From assembly GCF_947493125.1 (NCBI RefSeq), contig NZ_CANLQB010000007.1:304936-368935 (forward strand): a stretch of 64,000 nucleotides of DNA, read 5' to 3'. The DNA comes from an uncultured Roseobacter sp. (GTDB lineage Bacteria; Pseudomonadota; Alphaproteobacteria; Rhodobacterales; Rhodobacteraceae). The notes beneath the pieces are model-generated. The model saw nothing but the letters and a program-made list of their open reading frames with translations, ran no database searches and was not told the origin of the DNA. Position 1 is the first letter of the stretch. Every line of letters starts with the position of its first letter. Shown piece after piece: positions 24,804-35,074 of this stretch. The translations under genes and the position numbers were made by a program.

Positions 24804-27404
24804 TCAAAACTCTTCCCACCCGGCCTCGATATCGAGATCATCCTCGGGGTCCACTTTCAGCGCGGCGTTGCCGTGGGCAGAAGGCGTGGCCGCTCGCGTA
24901 GGCTGGGCCTCAACGGGCTTGGAGGTCGGCGCCTTGGTCGTTGGAGCCACCGCACGAAGCTTGAAACGCGCCACCGCGGCAGCCAGTGCATCCGCCTCCG
25001 ATGTCAGCGCATGGCTGGCCGCTGTGGTCTCCTCAAACATGGCCGCGTTTTGCTGCGTCACGTGGTCGAGCTCATTCACGGCCGTGTTGATCTCGTTGAG
25101 ACCCGCGGATTGCTCCCGTGCAGATGTAGCGATTGTCGAGACACGTTTGGAGATTTCCGACACCGAACTGACGATCGACGCCAGAGCCGTCCCTGTTCTG
25201 TCCACGAGTTCGACGCCCTGTTCGACCTGCTCGCCCGAACTGGAAATCAAAGCGTTGATCTCCCGGGCCGCATCAGATGACCGTTGCGCCAGAGCACGAA
25301 CCTCGGTCGCAACAACCGCGAAGCCACGACCTGCCTCTCCGGCGCGTGCGGCCTCGACACCTGCATTGAGCGCAAGAAGATTCGTCTGGAAGGCAATATC
25401 GTCGATGACCGTCGTGATTTTTGAAATCTCTTGCGACGAGGTTTTGATCCCGTCCATTGCCTCCACCGCACGACGGGCGACCTCTCCACCCTTCTCCGCA
25501 TTGGATTGCGCATCCGCAGACATCGTTGAGGCTTCATCCGCGCCTTCGGCAGCGGATTTGACCGAACTTGTCAACTCGTCCAATGCCGCAGCCGTCTCTT
25601 CCAGTGTTGCGGCCTGCTTTTCGGTCCGACGGGACAAATCATCCGCCGCGGTCGTGATTTCGGCAGTTTCATTGCGGATCGACTCGGAGTTTTGTACCAC
25701 GGCACCGACTGTATCCTTGAGAGCCCGAACTGCGGCATTGAAGTCCGCCCGCAGTTTTTCATAGTCAGTGGGAAACTCGGTGATGATTTCAGAGGTCAAA
25801 TCGCCCTCGGCCAAGGACTGCAGCCCGACACCCAACGCCTCGACGACATTGCGCTGTTGTTCTGCGACGCGCATGCGCTCTGCTTCAGCCTGGCGCACGG
25901 CTTCGGCACTTTCCGTAACATCCGTACCGAGGAAAATGGCGCGTTCAAGTTGACCGTCCGGAGATGGGACAGACGCAAAGTTACCTTCAACAATCAGAGG
26001 TATGCCGTCTGAGGCGCGCTTCATCAGGAAACGTCCGAACACCGCATCGCTTTCCGCGTCGCTGGTCAGAACACGGCGTTTCAGGTCCTGTTCATCCATT
26101 TCGCCGTCCGCCGATCCTTCAAAGATCTCCTGGAACGCGCAGCCCATGATCGCATTATTGCTGACGTCGAGAAGTGTCACCAGATTTGGATTGGTACCGA
26201 CAACCTGCCCGCTGGCATCGAATTCGATCCGAAGTTGTCCATGATCGATTGTCTCAAGCAGCGCTGCATTCCGCGTGGCTTCCGTGGCGTCGGACCATTC
26301 GATCACCGCGCCAATCATCTCACCTGCATCATTGGTTGCCGCGTTCATGTTCACCGCAATCAGCGCATCGCCGATCTTCGCCGCATGTGAGATCGGCAGA
26401 ACGCCGAGCCCGCCGGCTTCGATGTTGCGTGTATGGGCCTGCAGTTCGCTGAAATTCGACAAGTCCGCGCCCAGCATCTCACCGGTTTTCAGATCAGGCC
26501 AAACCTTCTGCAGGTCCGCCATGATATCACCCAGCAACTGCGCGCAGGTCGGGTTGATAAAAATCACCTTCAGCTTTTCATCAACCATCATCATGGGCGC
26601 GGTCGACCCTTCAAAAGCCGCGCTCTTGAAGGCGCTTTCGCGCTCGGCTTCTTTCGCATCAGACAAAGCCTGCCGGAAGGTGTCCAATCGGCGCGCCATC
26701 TGGCCGACTTCATCACCACGTTGGGTGAAAGGCACGTCAATGTCGTACTTCGCCTGCTCGATATCGCCCATCGCAGAGGTGAGGCGCACAATCGGACGCG
26801 ACATCTGGCTGCGCAAAAAGTAGCCCGCGAGGCTGACGGCAACGACCATGACGACCAGGCCGGTCAGCAAGGCGCGGTTCTGCATCGCCTGCATCTGGGC
26901 CAGTTGGCTGGCGTTACTCCAACTCGTCACAACCACACCGGCAACCGCATCGCCATCCCCAAATGTGGAGGGTACCGCAGCAGACAGACCGTCATCCGAC
27001 AAAATCGTCTGACCTTGATCGAGGGCGGACTGTGCGAGAGCGGACGCAGCATCCGCATCGAACACCGCGTCGCCCTGGTTGTACAAGACGGCACCCGTAG
27101 TGCTGATCACGAGTGCCCCGATCGCGTCAGGCTTCGCCGAGGATATCACGCCGTCGACAATTTGTTCCACCGCATTGGTATTGCCGAACTTGATGGACCC
27201 GCCCATCTGCATAGCCAGCAATCCGGTCACCTCGGAGGCACGGGCACTCAACGATTCCGATGTCAGTTGCTGCCGCATGTTTCCATTCACGACAACGATG
27301 GCAGACACCACCGCAACGACGCAGACCACCACCATGAGGGTACATTTTACAAAAAGACTGTTGAATGAATGGGCGCTTAGCTGCGGGCGTTTCAAAATCG
27401 ACAT
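24804..27404 (-). CDS. Methyl-accepting chemotaxis protein with HAMP and two PAS-like domains
   Basis: 866 residues. TM1 is about 22-45; a periplasmic domain of about 130 residues and TM2 (about 184-206) follow, then HAMP (about 208-260), two PAS-type regions (about 270-380 and 385-515), a second HAMP-like linker, and the signalling hairpin with tip motif [20 protein letters not shown]. The last five residues are GWEEF, close to the xWxxF pentapeptide that tethers CheR/CheB, so full adaptation is likely. No other che genes are in the window. Ligand unknown. Confidence 0.9.
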   Translation of the reverse strand: MSILKRPQLSAHSFNSLFVKCTLMVVVCVVAVVSAIVVVNGNMRQQLTSESLSARASEVTGLLAMQMGGSIKFGNTNAVEQIVDGVISSAKPDAIGALVISTTGAVLYNQGDAVFDADAASALAQSALDQGQTILSDDGLSAAVPSTFGDGDAVAGVVVTSWSNASQLAQMQAMQNRALLTGLVVMVVAVSLAGYFLRSQMSRPIVRLTSAMGDIEQAKYDIDVPFTQRGDEVGQMARRLDTFRQALSDAKEAERESAFKSAAFEGSTAPMMMVDEKLKVIFINPTCAQLLGDIMADLQKVWPDLKTGEMLGADLSNFSELQAHTRNIEAGGLGVLPISHAAKIGDALIAVNMNAATNDAGEMIGAVIEWSDATEATRNAALLETIDHGQLRIEFDASGQVVGTNPNLVTLLDVSNNAIMGCAFQEIFEGSADGEMDEQDLKRRVLTSDAESDAVFGRFLMKRASDGIPLIVEGNFASVPSPDGQLERAIFLGTDVTESAEAVRQAEAERMRVAEQQRNVVEALGVGLQSLAEGDLTSEIITEFPTDYEKLRADFNAAVRALKDTVGAVVQNSESIRNETAEITTAADDLSRRTEKQAATLEETAAALDELTSSVKSAAEGADEASTMSADAQSNAEKGGEVARRAVEAMDGIKTSSQEISKITTVIDDIAFQTNLLALNAGVEAARAGEAGRGFAVVATEVRALAQRSSDAAREINALISSSGEQVEQGVELVDRTGTALASIVSSVSEISKRVSTIATSAREQSAGLNEINTAVNELDHVTQQNAAMFEETTAASHALTSEADALAAAVARFKLRAVAPTTKAPTSKPVEAQPTRAATPSAHGNAALKVDPEDDLDIEAGWEEF

Positions 27405-27635
27405 CAGCAGATCCTTCTAAGGCGGTCAAATCGCCGCTGGCATCATCGACAATCCAGCGATCAAAGGCTGATCAAAAGCTGTACAACTGAGGTGTTACGG
27501 AGCACTTAACAGCTCTGCAGGCACAGGCGCGCGGGCCAAACAAGCCGCGCCAAAATTGACGTGATTTGCTTCAAATGATCGAAATTGTAGAGACCCCACG
27601 ATGGCAGGTCACATACGGTTCTCTCGATTGGATGG

Positions 27636-27721
27636 TGGTACCCGCGGCCGGACTCGAACCGGCACGGCATTGCTGCCTGGAGATTTTAAGTCTCCTGTGT
27701 CTACCATTCCACCACGCGGGC
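27636..27721 (-). tRNA. tRNA-Leu (anticodon UAA)
   Basis: 86 bases with CCA encoded. The acceptor stem pairs GCCCGCG with CGCGGGT. A long variable arm typical of class II tRNAs is present, the T-arm has GGTTCGAGTCC, and the anticodon loop ACTTAAAAT gives UAA. Isolated gene between the chemoreceptor and the TPR protein. Confidence 0.95.
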
Positions 27722-27762
27722 GCGACGCGCACCATAGCGCAGGCGAACACCGTGTAAACGGG

Positions 27763-28317
27763 TCAGATGTCTTTTCCCTGCCGCGCGAGCGGTCCTCCGT
27801 CTGACAGCAAAAATCGTTCTGAAAGCCAGGGGTTGTTCTTCAACGCATCCTCAAGCTGGGCGCGCGCTTCGTCGATCCGATCAAGGTTCATCAAGGTGAG
27901 CGCACGGCCCGATTGCGCCCCCACATGACGCGGCTGCAACTCCAGTGCCTTGTCCAGATCAACAAGCGCAAGGGCATAGTCACCACGCAGAAAATGCACA
28001 AACGCCCTCTGGTTGAAGCCCTCCGCATAATCCGGGCAATACGCCGCCAGCCGATCAAAATCGCTCAAGGCGCCGACGAAGTCATAGACCTCACGCTTGC
28101 GCATACCGCGATCGAGAACCTCTTGGGCCGCGGGATCGGGTGCCTTGAGCCACAGCTCCCACATCTGGCCCGAGATTGCGCGCCCCGCCCCTTCGTTGTC
28201 TGCCGTGCGCGCTGCCGAGAAAAGCGCCTCCAGATCATCGGAGACATCGGCAGGCGCCGGACACTCCGCAAAGGCGGGCATGGCGATGACCATGCAGAGG
28301 ATGAACAGTGATTTCAT
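27763..28317 (-). CDS. Secreted TPR protein
   Basis: 184 residues: a Sec signal peptide (1-17, MPAFA-E cleavage), then three tetratricopeptide repeats, the clearest being AEGFNQRAFVHFLRGDYALA and VGAQSGRALTLMNLDRIDEA. Proteins of this layout work as periplasmic scaffolds. Common in Rhodobacterales; partner unknown. It is the last gene on this strand before putR, with 31 bases between them. Confidence 0.8.
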   Translation of the reverse strand: MKSLFILCMVIAMPAFAECPAPADVSDDLEALFSAARTADNEGAGRAISGQMWELWLKAPDPAAQEVLDRGMRKREVYDFVGALSDFDRLAAYCPDYAEGFNQRAFVHFLRGDYALALVDLDKALELQPRHVGAQSGRALTLMNLDRIDEARAQLEDALKNNPWLSERFLLSDGGPLARQGKDI

Positions 28318-28348
28318 ACGCTATGATCTGTCGCGCTGCTGCTGAGCG

Positions 28349-28849
28349 TCAAGCCGGATCGGCGAGCATCGTTTCCTTGACGGCTTCCATCGCCACGAAC
28401 GTCGATGTTCCCGCCACATGCGGCAGACCTGAAATCGTATCGCCGAGAAACGCCCGGTACCGGGCCATGTCCCGCGTGCGCACCTTCAAAAGATAGTCGA
28501 AATTCCCGGCTATCATGTGCGCCTGCTCAATCTCCGGCACTTTTGCGACCGCTGCGTTGAAGGCCGTCAGCGCCGCCTCTCGCGTGTCGCTCAGCCGGAC
28601 CTCGACAAAGGCCACATGGTCCAGACCAAGCTGGATCGGATCGAGAAGCGCGCGATAGCCGATGATCACACCGCTTTGCTCCAGCCGCCGCAGCCGCGCC
28701 TGGGTGGGTGACTTGGACAACCCGATCCGCTTGGCCAGATCGGTGATACTGATCCGCCCGTCCTCCGCAAGGACCGATAGAATCGCCCGGTCAAACCGGT
28801 CCAGCGCCGCTTGTTCATTTTTTTCTTCATGCAGCATCATTTTGATCAT
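28349..28849 (-). CDS. putR: Lrp/AsnC-family regulator of proline use (PutR-like)
   Basis: 166 residues. An N-terminal helix-turn-helix (about 17-65; RISITDLAKRIGLSKSPTQAR) and an AsnC ligand-binding RAM domain (about 80-155) are complete. It is divergent from putA with 88 bases between starts, the usual arrangement of PutR, which activates putA in response to proline. The ATG at 28849 follows GAGG. Confidence 0.9.
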   Translation of the reverse strand: MIKMMLHEEKNEQAALDRFDRAILSVLAEDGRISITDLAKRIGLSKSPTQARLRRLEQSGVIIGYRALLDPIQLGLDHVAFVEVRLSDTREAALTAFNAAVAKVPEIEQAHMIAGNFDYLLKVRTRDMARYRAFLGDTISGLPHVAGTSTFVAMEAVKETMLADPA

Positions 28850-28900
28850 ATCGCCTCACGGATATCCCACCTTTGGTCATTATGACTGCGTTACCTGCAG

Positions 28901-28906
28901 TATACT
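28901..28906 (+). promoter_or_regulatory. Candidate putA -10 element
   Basis: TATACT lies 32 bases before the putA ATG. No good -35 hexamer is spaced from it, which fits a promoter that depends on an activator such as the divergent PutR. Confidence 0.35.
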
Positions 28907-28937
28907 AGATCAAACTCGCCCCTTGAGGATCCCTGCC

Positions 28938-31900
28938 ATGGCTCGCGACATGTCCCACTCTCTGCGCCACTTGATCGACGCTCACAAATACGCCGACCCC
29001 GACAGCATCCTGACAGATCTGATCGCACAGGCGGCGTTGACCCCGGACACACGCGCCCGGATTGCCGAAGACGCGACCCAGTTGGTGCGGGATATCCGCA
29101 CGTCGACAGCGCCTGGGTTGATGGAGGTCTTCCTGGCCGAATATGGGCTCTCCACTGATGAGGGGGTTGCGCTGATGTGTCTGGCTGAGGCCCTGTTGCG
29201 GGTTCCGGATGCAGAGACGATCGACGCACTCATCGAAGACAAGATCGCCCCATCGGACTGGGGGCGCCACCTCGGGCATTCCACCTCGAGCCTCGTGAAC
29301 GCCTCCACCTGGGCGCTGATGCTGACGGGGCGGGTGCTTGACGACGAGCAGCCAGGCCCCGTGCGTCATCTGCGCGCCGCCATCAAGCGATTGGGCGAGC
29401 CGGTGATCCGCACCGCCGTCAGCCGCGCGATGAAGGAAATGGGGCGGCAATTCGTGCTCGGCGAGGACATCACCAGCGCCATGGCGCGTGCGGCGAACAT
29501 GGAGAGCAAAGGCTTCACCTACTCCTACGACATGCTGGGCGAAGCCGCCCGGACCGAAGCCGACGCCAAACGATACCATCTCAGCTATTCTCGGGCGATC
29601 TCGGCCATCGCCGCGGCCTGCACATCCGAAGACATCCGCAAGAACCCGGGCATCTCCGTCAAGCTCTCCGCACTGCATCCCCGGTATGAAGTCGCACAGG
29701 AAGAGGCCGTGATGACCGACCTCGTCCCGCGGCTGCGGGCCCTCGCGTTGCTGGCCAAGTCTGCGGGCATGGGCCTGAACGTGGACGCTGAGGAGGCGGA
29801 CCGGTTGGCGCTGTCGCTTGATGTGATCGACCGCGTAATGGCCGAGCCTGCGCTCGCTGGGTGGGACGGCTTCGGCGTCGTGGTGCAAGCCTATGGGCCA
29901 CGCGCGGCAACGGTCATCGACACCCTCTACGATATGGCCGAACGGCATGATCGCCGGATCATGGTCCGGCTGGTCAAAGGCGCGTATTGGGACACGGAGA
30001 TCAAATCCGCACAGGTCGACGGGGTGGATGGCTTCCCCGTCTTTACCCGGAAGGCGGCGACCGACGTGTCCTACATCTGCAACGCCAAGCGGCTGCTTGG
30101 GATGACTGATCACATCTATCCGCAGTTTGCCACGCACAATGCCCATACCGTCGCGGCGATCCTGCATCTGGCGGAGGACCCGGAGACCTATGAATTCCAG
30201 CGCTTGCATGGGATGGGCGAGACATTGCACACACTGGTCATGGCACGGAACAAGACCCGCTGCCGCATCTATGCGCCCGTCGGCGCACACCGTGATCTGC
30301 TGGCCTACCTGGTGCGGCGCCTCCTGGAGAACGGCGCGAACTCCAGTTTCGTCAACCAGATCGTCGATGAAGACGTGCCGCCGGACGTTGTGGCAGCCGA
30401 TCCTTTTGACATGCTTGCAAGCGCATCTGCCCCCGCCATCGCAACCGGCCCGGAGTTGTTCAAACCGCTGCGCGAGAATGCACGAGGGTTCGATCTGACC
30501 CATAGCCAGACCCTGGACGAGATCTACGCGGCGCGGGATGCCTTTGCGGCCCATCAGTGGCAGGCGCGGCCTCTTCTGGCTGGCAAGGCAGACCCAAGTG
30601 GCACAGTCACACCGGTGATCAACCCGGCGAACCCTGGCGACAGCCCCGGCGCGGTGCAGCCGGCAACGGCGGTGGATGTCGAGACCGCGCTTGCGGAGGC
30701 TCGGGCTTGGTCGGCGCCTCTGCCGGACCGGCGCCGGATCCTGAAAGCGGCCGCGGATCAGATGGAGAACCGCTTCGGCGAGATCTTCGCCGTTCTTGCG
30801 CGGGAAGCAGGCAAGACCCTGCCCGACTGCGTGGCGGAGCTGCGCGAGGCGGTGGATTTCCTGCGGTATTACGCAGCGCAGGCAACCGATACACCAGCCG
30901 CAGGCGTCTTCACCTGCATCTCTCCATGGAATTTCCCGTTCGCGATCTTCTGCGGACAGGTGACTGCCGCGCTGGCGGCAGGCAACGCGGTGCTGGCCAA
31001 ACCGGCAGAGCAAACACCGCTTGCAGCCTGTCTCGCCGCCTCCATCCTGCATGACGCGGGTGTCCCGCGAGCCGCGCTGCAGCTTCTGCCGGGCGGCGGC
31101 GAGATCGGAGCCGCGCTCACATCGGACCCACGCGTTTGCGGGGTCGCCTTTACCGGATCAACTGCTACCGCGCTGCGCATTCGCGCGGCCATGGCCGAGC
31201 ATTGCACGCCTGGAACACCGCTGATCGCGGAAACCGGCGGGCTCAACGCAATGATTGTCGACAGCACCGCCCTGCCCGAACAGGCTGTGCAATCAATCAT
31301 TGAAAGCGCCTTTCAGTCTGCCGGGCAACGCTGCTCCGCGCTGCGCTGTCTCTACGTGCAGGAGGACATCGCGACCAGTTTCACCGAGATGCTGGTGGGT
31401 GCGATGCGGGCGTTGCGCCTTGGCACCCCGTGGGACCTGAAGACAGACGTGGGCCCGGTCATAGATGAGGCCGCCCGCAAAGGCATCGCAGATCACATCG
31501 CAGAGGCCCGGCACGAGGGACGCGTGATCGCGGAGCTTGAAACGCCAACCCAGGGCACCTTCGTCGCTCCAACCTTGATCCGGGTGACCAGTATCGAGGA
31601 TCTGGAGCGCGAGATCTTCGGACCGGTGTTGCATATGGCAACGTTCAAGTCTCACGAGCTCGACGATGTGATCGACACGATCAACGCGACAGGATACGGG
31701 CTGACCTTTGGCCTGCACACCCGGATCGACGACCGGGTCCAACACGTCTCGGATCGGATCGAGGCGGGCAACATCTATGTGAACCGCAACCAGATCGGCG
31801 CCATTGTCGGCAGCCAGCCCTTTGGCGGCGAGGGTCTCTCGGGGACCGGGCCGAAAGCCGGCGGGCCGAACTATCTGCCACGCTTTGCGGCCCCGGACCG

Positions 31901-32363
31901 CGAGACACCCACCGACACCTGGGAGAACGAGATGACCCAGCTGCCGGTGCTTCCAACGGGCTTGGCAGCCCCTGTCACCGCTCAAAGCCTGCCCGGACCC
32001 ACGGGCGAATCCAACCGGTTGAGCACACAGCCCCGTGCCGCGCTGCTTTGCGCCGGCCCCGGGCCGGACACCGCCGCCGAACAGGCCCGTTCCGTCCGAG
32101 CTATCGGCGGCGTCGCAGTCGTTGCGACAGGAACCGTGGTTCCCGAGCAGCTGACGGATGGCCCGAGCTATGGGGGCGTCCTGTGGTGGGGGGACGAAGA
32201 GACCGGACGAGAGATGGAACGCGCCCTCGCCGCGCGCCCGGGACCGATCATCCCGGTGATCCCCGGGCGCCCCGATCTCACCCGGGTCCGTGCAGAACGT
32301 CACGTCTGCGTCGACACGACCGCATCGGGCGGCAACGCGGCCCTGTTGGGAGCGGCGACCTGA
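28938..32363 (+). CDS. putA: Bifunctional proline dehydrogenase / L-glutamate-gamma-semialdehyde dehydrogenase
   Basis: 1141 residues. No ribbon-helix-helix DNA-binding domain at the N-terminus, so it is bifunctional and leaves regulation to PutR. The FAD proline dehydrogenase barrel (about 130-480) has SVKLSALHPRYE and MVRLVKGAYWDTEIK. The aldehyde dehydrogenase (about 560-1020) has the catalytic Cys in SAGQRCSALR and Glu in IAETGGLNA. A further ~120-residue C-terminal domain follows, as in long PutA types. It converts proline to glutamate with substrate channelling. ATG 28938 chosen; the open frame upstream is not coding-like. Confidence 0.95.
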   Translation: MARDMSHSLRHLIDAHKYADPDSILTDLIAQAALTPDTRARIAEDATQLVRDIRTSTAPGLMEVFLAEYGLSTDEGVALMCLAEALLRVPDAETIDALIEDKIAPSDWGRHLGHSTSSLVNASTWALMLTGRVLDDEQPGPVRHLRAAIKRLGEPVIRTAVSRAMKEMGRQFVLGEDITSAMARAANMESKGFTYSYDMLGEAARTEADAKRYHLSYSRAISAIAAACTSEDIRKNPGISVKLSALHPRYEVAQEEAVMTDLVPRLRALALLAKSAGMGLNVDAEEADRLALSLDVIDRVMAEPALAGWDGFGVVVQAYGPRAATVIDTLYDMAERHDRRIMVRLVKGAYWDTEIKSAQVDGVDGFPVFTRKAATDVSYICNAKRLLGMTDHIYPQFATHNAHTVAAILHLAEDPETYEFQRLHGMGETLHTLVMARNKTRCRIYAPVGAHRDLLAYLVRRLLENGANSSFVNQIVDEDVPPDVVAADPFDMLASASAPAIATGPELFKPLRENARGFDLTHSQTLDEIYAARDAFAAHQWQARPLLAGKADPSGTVTPVINPANPGDSPGAVQPATAVDVETALAEARAWSAPLPDRRRILKAAADQMENRFGEIFAVLAREAGKTLPDCVAELREAVDFLRYYAAQATDTPAAGVFTCISPWNFPFAIFCGQVTAALAAGNAVLAKPAEQTPLAACLAASILHDAGVPRAALQLLPGGGEIGAALTSDPRVCGVAFTGSTATALRIRAAMAEHCTPGTPLIAETGGLNAMIVDSTALPEQAVQSIIESAFQSAGQRCSALRCLYVQEDIATSFTEMLVGAMRALRLGTPWDLKTDVGPVIDEAARKGIADHIAEARHEGRVIAELETPTQGTFVAPTLIRVTSIEDLEREIFGPVLHMATFKSHELDDVIDTINATGYGLTFGLHTRIDDRVQHVSDRIEAGNIYVNRNQIGAIVGSQPFGGEGLSGTGPKAGGPNYLPRFAAPDRETPTDTWENEMTQLPVLPTGLAAPVTAQSLPGPTGESNRLSTQPRAALLCAGPGPDTAAEQARSVRAIGGVAVVATGTVVPEQLTDGPSYGGVLWWGDEETGREMERALAARPGPIIPVIPGRPDLTRVRAERHVCVDTTASGGNAALLGAAT

Positions 32364-32424
32364 CGCAGCGCCGCGTCGGACCTGCTCTCTTGACGCCGTT
32401 GGTCCAATCCCGCAGCGTGGGGCC

Positions 32425-33192
32425 ATGCTTCCGATCCGTGATCACAACCCGTCAGGCCGGACGCCGTATGTGACCTACATCCTGATGGCCGCCAATATCG
32501 GGATTTTCCTCAGTTACGTGGGCATCATGCAGGAGGCGCGGCTGATCAACGCCTTCTGGATCGACTGGGCCCTGATCCCGGCACGGCTCGAAGCCGGCCA
32601 GGGCACGTACACGTTGGTCACGTCGATGTTTTTGCATGGTGGGTGGATGCATCTGGCCGGCAATATGCTCTTCCTCTACATCTTCGGCGACAATATCGAA
32701 GATGAGTTGGGCCATCTGGGTTATCTCCTGTTCTACCTCGCGGCAGGCATCGCTGCAGGATGGGTGCAATACATCTCGGCGCCGGGGTCAGTCATCCCGA
32801 CCGTGGGTGCCTCCGGCGCGATTGCAGGGGTGATGGGCGGGTATCTTTTGCTCTTTCCCAAGGCGAAAGTGGACATCTTGATCATCTTCATCGTGTTCTT
32901 CCGGATCTTTCCGATCCCCGCCTGGATCATGCTCGCGGTGTGGTTTGCGCTGCAATTTGCCGGAGGCATCGGTTCCGACCCGGATGCAGGCGGCGTGGCT
33001 TACTGGGCGCACGCCGGCGGATTTATCGCCGGGTTGGCCCTGATCAGCCCGCTCTGGATCCGGCGGGGCGGACCTGCGTTCTGGGACCGCACGGATGGAC
33101 GCCCACCGCATCCTCAGGCACGTTACAGGATCGGTGCAAGCAGCATTCCCAAAGTGGGTCGACAGCGCCGCCCCCGCGGCCCCTGGAGCTGA
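32425..33192 (+). CDS. Rhomboid-family intramembrane serine protease
   Basis: 255 residues with six to seven transmembrane helices. Catalytic Ser in GASGAIAGVMGGY (about residue 131) and His in WAHAGGFIAG (about 195). The conserved HGGWMHLAGNMLFLYIFGDNIED block is in the L1/TM2 region. Both catalytic residues are present, so it should be active. It starts 61 bases after putA and may be on the same transcript. Substrate unknown. Confidence 0.9.
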   Translation: MLPIRDHNPSGRTPYVTYILMAANIGIFLSYVGIMQEARLINAFWIDWALIPARLEAGQGTYTLVTSMFLHGGWMHLAGNMLFLYIFGDNIEDELGHLGYLLFYLAAGIAAGWVQYISAPGSVIPTVGASGAIAGVMGGYLLLFPKAKVDILIIFIVFFRIFPIPAWIMLAVWFALQFAGGIGSDPDAGGVAYWAHAGGFIAGLALISPLWIRRGGPAFWDRTDGRPPHPQARYRIGASSIPKVGRQRRPRGPWS

Positions 33193-33978
33193 TCAGATCC
33201 GTACGAGTTTTGCGAGCGGCGCAAAGAGCGCCTCGTTCGCGCAGATGATCGTTCCATCCTCGATGATGTTGCCGTCCGGCTCGATCGGCTCGGCCAGTCC
33301 ACCCGCCTCGCGGACGATGATCAGACCGGCCGCGATATCCCATGCATTCAGCCGCCGCTCCCAGAACCCGTCATAGCGCCCCGCAGCGACGTAAGCGAGA
33401 TCGAGCGCCGCCGCCCCCCAGCGCCGGATTCCGGAACAGACGGGTGCCACACGCGCCATTTCCTTCAGCGTGTCCGGCAGGTCGGACCGCCCACCGAAGG
33501 GCAGCCCGGTGGAGAACAGCGCCTCGATCATCTTGCTCCGCCCCGAGACCCGCAGGCGGCTGTCGTTCATCCAGGCCCCCGCCCCCTTCTCGGCAAAGAA
33601 CATCTCGTCCTTGGCCGGGTCAAAAATGACACCGGCGACGATCTGGCCCTTGTGCTCAAGCGCGATGGAGACCGCCCAATGCGGCAACCCGTGCAGGAAG
33701 TTCGTCGTGCCATCCAGCGGGTCGACAATCCAGCGGCGGGTGGGGTCCTGCCCGTCTTCGCCCCCACCCTCTTCACCCAACCAGCCATAGGTCGGACGTG
33801 CAGCCATCAAGTCTTCCTTGATGATCGTCTCCGCGTTGAGATCGGCCCGGCTGACGAAATCTCCCGCGCCCTTCATGGAAACCTGCAGATTCTCCACTTC
33901 GCGAAAATCCTTGACCAGAGCCCGTCCCGCGCGGCGGGCAGCCTTGATCATGATGTTGAGGTTTGCGCTGCCAACCAT
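33193..33978 (-). CDS. suhB: Inositol-1-monophosphatase family protein (SuhB-like)
   Basis: 261 residues. Metal-binding motif WIVDPLDGTTNFLHG (about 84-98) and the second motif WDIAAGLIIVREAGG (about 214-228) are intact, as is GEEGGG near 69. It dephosphorylates inositol monophosphate; SuhB orthologues also act in rRNA maturation with the Nus factors. It is convergent with the rhomboid gene: the two stop codons are adjacent. Confidence 0.9.
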   Translation of the reverse strand: MVGSANLNIMIKAARRAGRALVKDFREVENLQVSMKGAGDFVSRADLNAETIIKEDLMAARPTYGWLGEEGGGEDGQDPTRRWIVDPLDGTTNFLHGLPHWAVSIALEHKGQIVAGVIFDPAKDEMFFAEKGAGAWMNDSRLRVSGRSKMIEALFSTGLPFGGRSDLPDTLKEMARVAPVCSGIRRWGAAALDLAYVAAGRYDGFWERRLNAWDIAAGLIIVREAGGLAEPIEPDGNIIEDGTIICANEALFAPLAKLVRI

Positions 33979-34110
33979 GCTTGGGGTCTCCGATGAGGAT
34001 CAGGCTGCGCGTATAAGTGCTGGGCTCAGGCTTGCCAAGGGGAATACGCTGCAAATCGCGCGCACGGCCGGTATGCCCGAACTGCACCACGTGCAACGCA
34101 CGCAATGGCC

Positions 34111-34902
34111 TCACCGCGCACTGAGCCACGCCGAAATCCCGCCGCGGATCTGCGGTCGGAAATACGCAATCATCCGGCCATCGGCTCCAGCCCATGCGTT
34201 CTCCTGCCAAGGCGCGACACCATGCACCAGCATACGGTGCAGCAGGATCGCGCCACCAACGGGGGCGTGGATCGCTTTGCGCGTACAGCTCTCGAAGGCT
34301 TTGCGACGCGCAGCCTGATAGATGTCGGTGACGTCGACCTGCGACAAGTCCCCCGATGCGCCCGCAAGACCTGCGCGAAACGCGGCCTGCAGGATCAGAT
34401 GGCTGCCGGGCCACACCACCAGGGGTGCAGCCTGAGGGGAGGCCTCTGTCATCGGCAGCCCAAATATGAAAGCATGGGGTTCCTGAACAAACCGCCGCTT
34501 GGGTGTCCCGACGCCGATGACACCGTCCACATGTGCGGCGTCGCGGTCCAGACGATATCGAAAGCCGGCCTCTGTTTCGCCGGCCCGCGGGCGCGGATAG
34601 CCAGGATATGTCACCGAAATCTGCGCCGGATGCAGAGCGGGCCATCCACCACACTCGCTGGCGGCGAAAGCAACGGCTCGACCATCGAGCGGGGGACCCT
34701 CGGCGATCCGGCCCGCCGGATCATTGGGCAGCGCGTCGAGGCCGACAAACCAGGTTCGCTCACATTGCAACAGGTGTGCATTTTCAGGGGCCTTGACCGC
34801 GGCCTGAGCGTGCGGCAGTGCGTGCCTCACCCAATTGGTAACGGTCGGCTCGGCTGGGAAAATTGCCCAGCCCTGCTCAAAGAAGGTCGCCGGATCGGTC
34901 AT
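34111..34902 (-). CDS. Phytanoyl-CoA dioxygenase (PhyH)-like protein
   Basis: 263 residues. Candidate Fe(II) ligands are His-x-Asp in AAHVDGVIG (about 126) and a distal His in HRMLVHGVAPW (about 226), followed by an Arg in GRMIAYFRP for 2-oxoglutarate. WPGSHLILQAAF is typical of PhyH proteins. It should be a non-haem iron oxygenase of the cytoplasm; substrate unknown. It stands alone between suhB and dusA. Confidence 0.75.
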   Translation of the reverse strand: MTDPATFFEQGWAIFPAEPTVTNWVRHALPHAQAAVKAPENAHLLQCERTWFVGLDALPNDPAGRIAEGPPLDGRAVAFAASECGGWPALHPAQISVTYPGYPRPRAGETEAGFRYRLDRDAAHVDGVIGVGTPKRRFVQEPHAFIFGLPMTEASPQAAPLVVWPGSHLILQAAFRAGLAGASGDLSQVDVTDIYQAARRKAFESCTRKAIHAPVGGAILLHRMLVHGVAPWQENAWAGADGRMIAYFRPQIRGGISAWLSAR

Positions 34903-35074
34903 TCGAAGGAGTGGCGGTCACGACATTCGCCGCCAGAGGTCAGGCCTGATGGCCAAAGGCGCGGCTCGCAAACATTAGGGTTGCAAAGGGCGGTGCGTGC
35001 CGTCCAACATCTGCACCCCTCCGCTCGATCAGCCCGCCATGTTGCACCGCTGAGACGCCCTCTGCTCTGCACGG

